Assembly: GCA_009667805.1 (NCBI GenBank)
Contig: CM019075.1
Span: 17,414,376-17,478,375 of the forward strand
Origin: Leptobrachium leishanense
Taxonomy: Eukaryota > Chordata > Amphibia > Anura > Megophryidae
Direction: 5' to 3'
DNA: 64,000 bases
Shown here: positions 56,290 through 64,000 of the stretch, in pieces
Numbering within the stretch: the first letter of the stretch is position 1
Layout: every line of letters starts with the position of its first letter
The notes under the pieces: model-generated
What the model was told of the DNA's origin: nothing
The model's input: the letters and a program-made list of their open reading frames with translations, nothing else
The model's database searches: none
Position numbers and translations under genes: made by a program

Positions 56290-56815
56290 AATTGAGTAAG
56301 GCTTGGCGTGTCCGTCGCCAAGCCTTACTCTGCGCATGCGCGCGCAACCAGCGGCGGTTGGTTGCGCGCGCAACCAGCGGCGGTTGGTTGCGCGCGCATG
56401 CAACCGCCGCGGCACGAGCCGGCTGTGCGCTCGCCGCGGCGGTTACAAGATGCACACAGCAGCCGGTAGAGGCTGCGCTTGCAGCCTCTACCCGGCTGCC
56501 GCGCGCATCCAACCCCCGAGCGGCGAAGGGAAAGTTCCCTCCGCCGCTCGGGGGTTGGATGCGCGCGGCAGCCGGGTAGAGGCTGCGCTCGCAGCCTCTA
56601 CCCGGCTGCCGCGCGCATCCATCCCCGAGCGGCGAAGGGAAAGTTCCCTCGCTTCCGCTCTTTGAAGGACCCAAGCCACGGTCACGTGACCGCGGCTTGG
56701 GTCCTTCAACGACCGGAAGCGGGGAAACTTTCACTTCGCCGCTCGGGAAGGTAAGTATGAGGAGCTCATGGGGCGGCTGTCCGAATGCCGATAGAGCATT
56801 CGAACAGCCGCCCCA
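56290..56815. repeat. Second cluster of adjacent long hairpins
   Basis: Stems include agtaaggcttggcg/cgccaagccttact (56295-56329), aaccgccgcggc/gccgcggcggtt (56401-56442), tagaggctgcg/cgcagcctcta words, a perfect 35-bp arm pair beginning cccggctgccgcgcgcatcc (56491-56525) against 56542-56576, gaaggacccaagcc.../...ggcttgggtccttc (56666-56709) and ggggcggctgt.../...acagccgcccc (56771-56815). The module at 56491-56540 recurs in direct orientation at 56599-56652. CpG density is very high. It lies directly next to the tandem array at 56830-57487. Confidence 0.9.
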
Positions 56816-56829
56816 TGTCTGAGCTGGGG

Positions 56830-57487
56830 GGCATATAGCCATGAGTGGTGGGGGTTAAATATCCAAGAGGTGGGGGGCAAATATCCATGAGCTTGGGCAT
56901 ATATCCATGAGAGGTGGGGGCCAAATATCCATGAGCTGGGGCAGTATCCACGTGCTGGGGCAGTATCCACAAGCTGGGGCAGTAGCCACGTGCTGGGGCA
57001 GTATCCACGAGCTGGGGCAGTATCCACGTGCTGGGGCAGTATCCACGAGCTGGGGCAGTATCCACGTGCTGGGGCAGTATCCACGAGCTGGGGCAGTATC
57101 CACGTGCTGGGGCAATATCCACGAGCTGGGGCAGTATCCACGTGCTGGGGCAATATCCACGAGCTGGGGCAGTATATCCACGTGCTGGGGCAGTATCCAC
57201 GTGCTGGGGCAGCATCCACGAGCTGGGGCAGTATATCCACGAGCTGGGGCAGTATATCCACGTGCTGGGGCAGTATATCCACGTGCTGGGGCATATATCC
57301 ACGTGCTGGGGCATATATCCACGTGCTGGGGCATATATCCACGTGCTGGGGCAGTATATCCACGTGCTGGGGCAGTATATCCACATGCTGGGGCAATATC
57401 CACGAGCTGGGGCATATATCCACGAGCTGGGGCATATATCCACGAGCTGGGGCAGTATATCCATGAGCTGGGGCAGTATATCCACAA
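56830..57487. repeat. 19/21-bp minisatellite related to the hAT MITE unit
   Basis: About thirty copies of ctggggcagtatccacgtg or ctggggcagtatatccacgag. Read on the other strand (cgtggatactgccccag) the unit is similar to the 26-bp unit of the hAT MITE at 8301-9718 (catggatacttgcccccag). The order on the minus strand, array then hairpins, equals the order in that element, so this is possibly a third, rearranged member whose ends have been lost. Confidence 0.92.
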
Positions 57488-57857
57488 TAGACAGCCCTCT
57501 GGGCAGGCTTTCCACCTTGTGCAGTATTAAACAGTTAATGAGGTGGAGGAGGGAATGTTTAGATAAGGCAGCAGGGGGTGTAGGTTGTGTGGTGTAGGTT
57601 ATCTGAGATAAGAACTGGCAGGTGAATGAGATATAACAGGGAGCTTAAAAGACTTCTAATCTACCCCCGGTGATGTCCCTTTGAATACCCCCCACACAAT
57701 ACAATGATGTGAGTCGGTGACTGACCCATTCACTCCATTGTATGACCAAAGCCACGCAGTGAGGAGCAAGTGATGGAAAGATACGGGGGGTGGGGCAGTT
57801 TACAACACAAAATATCACACAATGGATGCACCCAGTGACACAGAGGAAAATATTTTT
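57488..57857. other. Intron 5, nothing certain
   Basis: No feature recognised up to the LTR element insertion point. Confidence 0.35.
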
Positions 57858-57861
57858 CTTA

Positions 57862-58871
57862 TGTAGCGCTGTGTTTAAAAAGACTGTTCTGCTGCATTTA
57901 CTTGCAATGGCCACCAGAGGGAGACAGAGACCATGGTAAGATTATGCTGGACAAACACAGAAGGCACTGAACTACATTTTCCATGATGCTTTGCGTGAGG
58001 ACAGGAAGTGGGTGTGTAGGAAAGGAAAGGCATCAGCAGCCTCGTGGAAAGCATGCTCAGAGTGAGCTGGGAGCTGAAAGGAGAAGGAAGCAGGCAGAGC
58101 TGTTAAGGATCGTGACCAGGCCAGAGCGCAGGGGCTACCTCGCTGGTGTTGGGGGATCGGGACAGTGACCCTGCAGAGATCTGTCTATACCAAGCTGTGA
58201 GGTCTGAGGACAAGAAGCTGGTTCCGGCTGGACCCCAAGTTAGGAGAACCGCAGATCGATCTAACAGGGAGTGCAGGCGGTGAGCTGGACATCTTGTGGC
58301 AGATACAGACAAGCAAGACAGCGGATCCGGTGACACAGAGAACCCCAGTCAAAATCGAGCAGAGACATCCTGGGTCGAGCGGAGCACAGAGTATCTGGCG
58401 GATGGGTGAGAGGCCTTCCAGGCCGTTGTAAAATACTAAAGCACACTGCAGTTTCTTCGAAACCTACAGGGCCCCAACGTGACTAGTCGAAGATACCTCA
58501 TAAATAATTCACTGGCCAGTTGAATATTGTACCCGGGTACCAATACACACATACACATACATTCCTTGGGACATAACCTGTACGGGACTCACACTCCAAC
58601 CACTAAGGGGGTTAAAAATACTTTTTTCCTTTTTCCGCTGTGCGTTTCTCGCATTACGACGTATTGTATTACTTTTCCGCTGCGCGTTTCTCACATTACG
58701 AAGTACTGTAAATATATATACGTATACCGTGTTACTCATTATATGACAGTTTATTCAGTAAACTACATAATTTAGAAAATCCATGACGGTGCTGGAGTAT
58801 ATTTATTCCCTAGTGCGGGGAGACTGACCCGAGGTTCAAATTCAGCGGCTCCTCCGGGAGTGAGCGCTACA
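57862..58871 (+). repeat. 5' LTR
   Basis: 1010 bp, begins TGTAGCGCT and ends AGCGCTACA, a perfect 9-bp terminal inverted repeat. The right part has two tandem words tttttccgctg.gcgtttctc (about 58630-58700) followed by AT-rich sequence with atatatatacgtatacc that could hold the promoter. The transcription start is not determined. Confidence 0.95.
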
Positions 58872-58873
58872 CG

Positions 58874-58893
58874 TGGGGGCTCGTTTCCGGGAT
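58874..58893 (+). promoter_or_regulatory. Primer-binding site, tRNA-Pro type
   Basis: The sequence TGGGGGCTCGTTTCCGGGAT starts two bases after the LTR. It equals the common proline-tRNA primer site (TGGGGGCTCG... CCGGGAT) with two additional T residues in the middle. Reverse transcription of LTR elements starts from a tRNA annealed here. Confidence 0.75.
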
Positions 58894-58929
58894 TCAGTCT
58901 CTGGAAAAAACGCATTTAAAGGGTTAAAT

Positions 58930-61524
58930 ATGGATCCAGACGAAGCAGCAGAGTGGTGTAAAGCACAGGGTGGCCAGTTAGAGTTGAGTGTAGTAATGGA
59001 TATTCCTGTAGACACCTGGGCAGAAGAGCAGATCCGCCTGGCCGTGGCAGCGTTGGCACCTGACCAGCGGGAGTTTCTAGCGGACATTAAAGTGAACCCA
59101 GAGACTTCTCACACGTATGTTCTTTTTGAGTGGAGAAAGGGTGTTCCTGTGTGTTTTCAGGGCGTGAGTATACAGCTAACCGACGACGTGGAAGTCCGTC
59201 TGATCCAGCCAAGTAAGCCGCGTGGTGATTCAGCGAACATTCCTGCATCCAGCCCGCTGGCCATGATCGGGCCGGAGTTCATTGCTGCTATTGGAGACCT
59301 CGTGGTTAAGTGTCAGAGGGCTCACTTTTGTTACATCAGCTTCGAATATCGGAAGTTGGAAAAATTTTCAGGAAACTTGCCAACTCCGGTGGGAGAAGAA
59401 ACCTTCGAAGAATGGGTAGAACAAGCGATGCAGGCTCTGGATGAGTGGGACGTCTCTGAAGCGCAGAAGAAGCAAAGAATTACTGAGAGCTTAAAGGGAC
59501 CTGCGTCAGAGGCTGTCAGGAATCTGAAGCTGAGTAAGAGAGACTGTACTGCTCTAGATTACCTGAACATATTACAGGAAGTCTTCGGGCGAACGGAAAA
59601 GGCTGCTGATCTTATGTACCAGTATGAGCATACGTACCAGAAAAGGGGTGAGAAGATGACAGAATACATGAGGCGCCTGGATAAGATACTGTACCAAGTA
59701 CTGTTGAAGAAAGGAACAGACCCCACTACAGTAGATCAGGTTAGAATGCGTCAGATATTGAAAGGTGCCTTACCCTTGGATCCTGTGATGTTGCAACTGA
59801 AGACTCGAGAAGGTAATAAAGAGTTAAATTACCTAGAACTGATTCGAGTTGTTCGGGAAGAAGAAGCCCTTCTGGAAGAGAAGCTTGGAAGAAGGGGAGA
59901 AAAGGTCTATGCGCAACCCATAGAGTATAACGAGTGTTCATCAGATGAAGATGATCCGGAAGAGACATATGAGCCGGAGATAACTCAAAAGTCGTCAAAC
60001 CAGGTGTATGGTGAGATACAAAAGACTCTCGAGAAAGTACAAGAAGCCCAAGTTAAGATGGAACAGACACACACGGACCTATGCCGGGCAATCTTGAAAG
60101 TAGCAGAAATGCAGACTGAAATACAGAAGTCTCTCTCAGATATACGAACAGCAGTGGTTGCTGTGGTCTCCGACAGGGGATTTTCAAATGAGCCACAGGA
60201 AGAAAGTGTGCCCTCATCCTCATGGGGAAGATGTTTCGCCTGTAGAGAATTCGGCCACTTCAAGGCTCAGTGCCCGGAAAGGAGACAGGGAGGGTCTCTA
60301 TATGTGCCTGCTAGACCTAGGAGATCCTCTCCCTGGAGGTCTGGTCCTACGTCACGGGAAGGCAATGTACGCCCGCAGCCACCACGTATGAGGACAAGGG
60401 TTAGAGTACAACAGACTGGGTCTACCTCTCCTGGTGCTACGGAAAAGTTCCCTGACAAGTTGATAGGTCCTTCGCCCATCATCCCGGTTCAAGTGGAAGG
60501 AGTCTATACTAAGGCTCTTCTAGATTCGGGTGCTCAAGTAACGCTGGTTTACCGAGACTTCTATCAGAAATATTTGAAGCATATACCCCTGAAGAAATTG
60601 AAGGATCTCGAAATCTGGGGTATGGGAATGGAGAAGTTTCCCTATGATGGATATATACAGGTGAAGCTAGAATTCAGTTCGGTAAACGCTGGACAACCGG
60701 GAGTATGTGACACGTTGGCAATTGTGTGTCCTCGTCCCTCGGGAGCTAATCGAAGTTCTATGATAGTGGGGATGAACACTGATGTGTTGAGACACCTCTT
60801 GACCCCACTGGTCACGGAAGAGAGTCCTGCTCCTAAGAAGGCACACTCAATGTCACGACCGGCCTGTCCACGGAGGGTCAAAGAACAGAGAGCCACTACA
60901 GAAGTAAGAAGGCTGAGGAGAACGGAAGGGACAGAGAAGGCCCTACGGTCAGGAAAGACTGTACAAGTACCGATTGGAGACAAATTCTCTGTGCCTGGTC
61001 TGCCTACATCTCGTCCGACTTCTATTACTCGGTCTCAGCAGTTACGTCCCGTCGGAGAGAGTGAAGAGGAAGGCTGGTGTCTGAGCTGGGTGCGGACACC
61101 TGAGTCTCAGGGCGTCAAGCCAGTCTCTGACTGGAGTGAGAGTGATTTAGAACCTGATATTTCTGAAGTTATGACTCGAGCACCGGAAGTTCCTGAAGTT
61201 CTAGAGGAAATATCCATAGATTACAGTTCTATGCCTTCCCTGGAAGGTTCATACATTGAAGATGTATCTACTCAGTCTACAGGAGAGAGAACTGAGCCTG
61301 TGGAGTCAGCTCTCCCGACTGAAGAGGATCCTGAAAAATTTGAACCTAAACGTTCAGTACGACCCCCTCAGAGACTCACGTATGATTCACCAGGACATAG
61401 CACAGAGGAAGCTGTAACAACTGGGCGGAGGTTTCCAGAAGTGTCAGCTCTACTTGCCGAGGTGTCTAGGGGTTTGGGGGAGATTGAGGAAAATTGCTGC
61501 CTGTTGTCAACCCTGAATATATAG
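58930..61524 (+). CDS. Gag-protease-like polyprotein of the LTR element
   Basis: An intact frame of 864 codons from the first ATG (MDPDEAAEWCK). Residues 1-110 resemble the N-terminal domain of the PNMA/Ma family, whose genes derive from Ty3/gypsy-type gag. Residues about 146-320 form the capsid-like helical region; 362-413 look like a coiled coil. A CCHC zinc knuckle follows (C435, C438, H443, C448). Residue 532 starts the aspartic-protease DSG (in ALLDSGAQV) and 612-614 are IVG, the second protease motif. From about 640 the chain is low in complexity and acidic, and 808-822 (RSVRPPQRLTYDSPG) resembles the tail of polyproteins. No polymerase or integrase motifs exist, so the middle of pol seems deleted without loss of frame. 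An in-frame GTG further upstream (58873) is less likely as the start. It might still make particles if expressed. Confidence 0.9.
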   Translation: MDPDEAAEWCKAQGGQLELSVVMDIPVDTWAEEQIRLAVAALAPDQREFLADIKVNPETSHTYVLFEWRKGVPVCFQGVSIQLTDDVEVRLIQPSKPRGDSANIPASSPLAMIGPEFIAAIGDLVVKCQRAHFCYISFEYRKLEKFSGNLPTPVGEETFEEWVEQAMQALDEWDVSEAQKKQRITESLKGPASEAVRNLKLSKRDCTALDYLNILQEVFGRTEKAADLMYQYEHTYQKRGEKMTEYMRRLDKILYQVLLKKGTDPTTVDQVRMRQILKGALPLDPVMLQLKTREGNKELNYLELIRVVREEEALLEEKLGRRGEKVYAQPIEYNECSSDEDDPEETYEPEITQKSSNQVYGEIQKTLEKVQEAQVKMEQTHTDLCRAILKVAEMQTEIQKSLSDIRTAVVAVVSDRGFSNEPQEESVPSSSWGRCFACREFGHFKAQCPERRQGGSLYVPARPRRSSPWRSGPTSREGNVRPQPPRMRTRVRVQQTGSTSPGATEKFPDKLIGPSPIIPVQVEGVYTKALLDSGAQVTLVYRDFYQKYLKHIPLKKLKDLEIWGMGMEKFPYDGYIQVKLEFSSVNAGQPGVCDTLAIVCPRPSGANRSSMIVGMNTDVLRHLLTPLVTEESPAPKKAHSMSRPACPRRVKEQRATTEVRRLRRTEGTEKALRSGKTVQVPIGDKFSVPGLPTSRPTSITRSQQLRPVGESEEEGWCLSWVRTPESQGVKPVSDWSESDLEPDISEVMTRAPEVPEVLEEISIDYSSMPSLEGSYIEDVSTQSTGERTEPVESALPTEEDPEKFEPKRSVRPPQRLTYDSPGHSTEEAVTTGRRFPEVSALLAEVSRGLGEIEENCCLLSTLNI

Positions 61525-61635
61525 GCTAAAGTTAGAAATGTTATGTTGAAATGTAATGCAACTGTTGTTATGTTATGTTGTGTTATGTATGACCGACACA
61601 TGTACCCGTTACACTCCCTTGCGAGGACCCAAGAG
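61525..61635. other. Untranslated region before the 3' LTR
   Basis: A short stretch with repeated gttatgttatgttgt words between the stop codon and the purine tract. Nothing encoded. Confidence 0.5.
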
Positions 61636-61650
61636 TTTAGGGGGGGAGAG
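61636..61650 (+). promoter_or_regulatory. Polypurine tract
   Basis: The purine-rich string ggggggagag ends immediately before the 3' LTR TG, the position where plus-strand DNA synthesis is primed in LTR elements. Confidence 0.85.
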
Positions 61651-62662
61651 TGTAGCGCTGTGTTTAAAAAGACTGTTCTGCTGCATTTACTTGCAATGGC
61701 CACCAGAGGGAGACAGAGACCATGGTAAAATTATGCTGGACAAACACAGAAGGCACTGAACTACATTTTCCATGATGTTTTGCGTGAGGACAGGAAGTGG
61801 GTGTGTAGGAAAGGAAAGGCATCAGCAGCCTCGTGGAAAGCATGCTCAGAGTGAGCTGGGAGCTGAAAGGAGAAGGAAGCAGGCAGAGCTGTTAAGGATC
61901 GTGACCAGGCCAGAGCGCAGGGGCTACCTCGCTGGTGCTGGGGGATCGGGACAGTGACCCTGCAGAGATCTGTCTATACCAAGCTGTGAGGTCTGAGGAC
62001 AAGAAGCTGGTTCCGGCTGGACCCCGAGTTAGGAGAACCGCAGATCGATCTAACAGGGAGTGCAGGCGGTGAGCTGGACATCTTGTGGCAGATACAGACA
62101 AGCAAGACAGCGGATCCGGTGACACAGAGAACCCCAGTCAAAATCGAGCGGAGAGACATCCTGGGTCGAGCGGAGCACAGAGTATTTGGCGGATGGGTGA
62201 GAGGCCTTCCAGGCCGTTGTAAAATACTAAAGCACACTGCAGTTTCTTCAAAACCCACAGGGCCCCAACGTGACTAGTCGAAGATACCTCATAAATAATT
62301 CACTGGCCAGTTGAATATTGTACCCGGGTACCAATACACACATACACATACATTCCTTGGGACATAACCTGTACGGGACTCACACTCCAACCACTAAGGG
62401 GGTTAAAAATACTTTTTTCCTTTTTCCGCTGCGCGTTTCTCGTATTACGAAGTATTGTATTACTTTTCCGCTGCGCGTTTCTCGCATTACGAAGTACTGT
62501 AAATATATATACGTATACCGTGTTACTCATTATATGCCAGTTTATTCAGTAAACTATATAATTTATAAAATCCACGACGGTGCTGGAGTATATTTATTCC
62601 CTAGTGTGGGGAGACTGACCCGAGGTTCAAATTCAGCGGCTCCTCCGGGAGTGAGCGCTACA
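61651..62662 (+). repeat. 3' LTR
   Basis: 1012 bp, collinear with the 5' LTR, including the 9-bp terminal inverted repeat. Differences found by eye are about 17 substitutions and a 2-bp insertion (gagcggagag versus gagcagag near 62148). Most substitutions are C/T or G/A changes. Confidence 0.95.
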
Positions 62663-62666
62663 CTTA

Positions 62667-64000
62667 ACAAATCAAACAAGTGAAAAACAAAGCACATTTT
62701 TGGTGGTAGTGGCCCTTTAAATACTTCCATGCTGAGGTCATTTCCACAGCACCACTGGACAGGACGAGCAGACAGCCACTGTCAACTTGCTTTTCACCCC
62801 CAGACCCCTACCATGAGGAGTGGGAGGATAACAACAAGAACGGTAATGGTGGCTAATATTCAGCAGCCATCGTATACAGATTTGCAGTTGCTATTTCCCA
62901 GCATTCCACAGTCGGTAACTATAACCGTTTTTGATTTAGAAAACAAATTTTAAAAAAATAAGAACATAAATCAGAAAAAACGTATTTTAGTCCCCGAGTA
63001 AAATAGTAAAAGTAAGGAAATTTCAAACTTTAACTGCCCTTCACAAGCCTTTTGTAAAATCTGTGACATCATCAATAACGGCACACGTGCTATAATCGAA
63101 GGCTTCCAAAATGACATCATTAGTGATACCACTGAAGAGATCATTACTGATATTACAGAGGGTGGCAGTATATCTGGAACTAATGTAATGGCTACGCCGT
63201 AACTACCAGGGTTGAGAAGGTAACTGGGCTGGCGGAGGCCCAGTTGAGTTGTCCGACTGCCCTGCAATACTGCATGAGCAGAAAAGAGGCCCTAATACAG
63301 CCATGGGAGGCAGTACAATTGCCTTCAGTTCTACTGCGCAGATCCTTGCGGGGGTTTCAGTTATAGCTGGAATGCATGGGAGAGGTTCCCATGCATCCCC
63401 AGGGTGGATGAGCAGCAGGATAGAGATCCTATTTCAAGACGTTTTACCAAAAATCGACTCAATTATAATCCAAAATCAGTCCCCGAGACCAAGGTGATCT
63501 TTAAATGATACGCTGTGCTATTGTAATCTGAATCTCGGAAGCAGATATACAGAGGCCTTTGGAGGGTTATCTGCTGTGGCTACTTTGGTCCACAATTCTG
63601 CAATTCCCTGGCCAGGTCAGTACATTCCACATTTGATGTATAACACTGTAACAGAGAATGTGACTCTCCTACCATTTTACATTACAGTTTAATGACCTCA
63701 ATGAAGGGTCGCATCAATCAACGAGATGGTATTTACATGATATTTCTTTCCAGTCAGCACGATAATTGGGTTGATATTATTCCCATGGACAATTTGGGTG
63801 GAATCCACTCAAAGTTCCAACATTCGAGGATCAGATTCCAGTTGTGAGCTGTAAAATGGATTTGCAACGTTACCTAAATCCTCATGTTCTATCCTTAAAT
63901 CCATCCCAGAATAAAAAGATAATAGGTCCAGGTCTTCAGGACCCAAGTTAAAAGCACTCGGCAAGAGAAATTATTTTGGCAAAGGTAGCTTCTTTGTATT
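62667..64000. other. Intron 5 to the window end, nothing certain
   Basis: No fbln5 exon 6 and no bounded element is recognised. Near-runs such as gacatcat recur at 63065-63145 without clear structure. Confidence 0.45.

Larger units (their letters stand above)
57862..62662 (+). mobile_element. Complete LTR retroelement with gag-pro frame only
   Basis: Two LTRs (57862-58871 and 61651-62662) enclose 2.8 kb. Target duplication CTTA flanks the element (57858-57861 and 62663-62666). A tRNA-proline-type primer-binding site follows the 5' LTR and a purine tract precedes the 3' LTR. The internal part has one long frame with capsid-like, zinc-knuckle and aspartic-protease features, then directly a tail resembling the end of a polyprotein; reverse transcriptase, RNase H and integrase are missing. 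By eye the LTRs differ at about 17 positions and one 2-bp indel in 1010 bp. It sits in intron 5 of fbln5 in the same orientation as the gene. Confidence 0.95.

Noticed and set aside
56731..57597. Long open frames on both strands resembling low-complexity proteins
   Set aside because: They follow the 19/21-bp minisatellite and the flanking palindromes; no independent coding evidence.
57862..62662. An env gene or a full pol in the LTR element
   Set aside because: The internal region is only 2.8 kb and is filled by the single gag-pro-like frame; no other substantial frame or motif was found.
62800..62860. Possible fbln5 exon 6 near ccctaccatgaggagtggga
   Set aside because: The reading lacks the cysteine pattern of a cbEGF module and has no proper acceptor; exon 6 is taken to lie outside the window.

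Overview
The window is vertebrate nuclear DNA, most probably from an amphibian (an anuran is the best guess). It has interrupted coding exons with GT/AG splice sites, L2-like and CR1-like LINE remains, a tRNA-derived SINE, Tc1, hAT, piggyBac-like, Kolobok/T2-like and Harbinger-like elements, and LTR elements. The species cannot be read from the sequence.

The only host gene I can support is the 5' part of fibulin-5 (fbln5) on the + strand. Exon 2 (32271-32325, signal peptide), exon 3 (40603-40654), exon 4 (44075-44302, first cbEGF-type module with RGD and its proline/serine-rich insert) and exon 5 (53177-53299, second cbEGF module) have matching phases and good splice sites. A likely first coding exon lies at 20371-20384: it would add Met-Leu-Lys-Leu and two bases of Arg, which joins exon 2 exactly in phase. 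The remaining cbEGF modules and the fibulin C-terminal domain lie beyond base 64000. Introns are 8 to 12 kb where both ends are seen (3.4 kb for intron 3) and are almost entirely repeats.

Region by region. 1-20 kb (upstream): an L2 LINE piece on the minus strand, a T2-like element, and a nested stack (20-bp satellite, into it an LTR unit, into that a hAT element carrying two minisatellites). A decayed L2 LINE follows, split by a hAT element and a solo LTR, then a CR1-like LINE tail with its own minisatellite. 20-32 kb (intron 1): a 52-bp tandem array, LINE pieces, and a mariner-type element that received a piggyBac-type element made of a chain of hairpins. 32-40 kb (intron 2): a GC-rich foldback block, a SINE, hAT elements and a degenerate CCCTAA-like array. 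40-53 kb (introns 3 and 4): a 37-bp array that changes orientation inside a terminal-inverted-repeat element, a Tc1 element with a solo LTR in its transposase, and a 40-bp array. 53-64 kb (intron 5): Harbinger-like and hAT elements, a second hairpin cluster with its minisatellite, and a complete LTR retroelement (57862-62662) with ~98% similar LTRs, a 4-bp target duplication and one long intact Gag-protease-like frame but no reverse transcriptase or integrase.

The most interesting signals are: (1) blocks of many different, adjacent, long-armed hairpins inside TTAA-type and hAT-type elements; (2) the gag-pro-only LTR element with an open 864-codon frame; (3) hammerhead-ribozyme-like motifs at four places, one (14603-14659) with all three helices but a substituted core G, one (6329-6376) with an intact core and a 7-bp helix I; and (4) minisatellites that repeatedly arise inside transposons, including one unit shared by three distant loci. 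All counts and alignments were done by eye.
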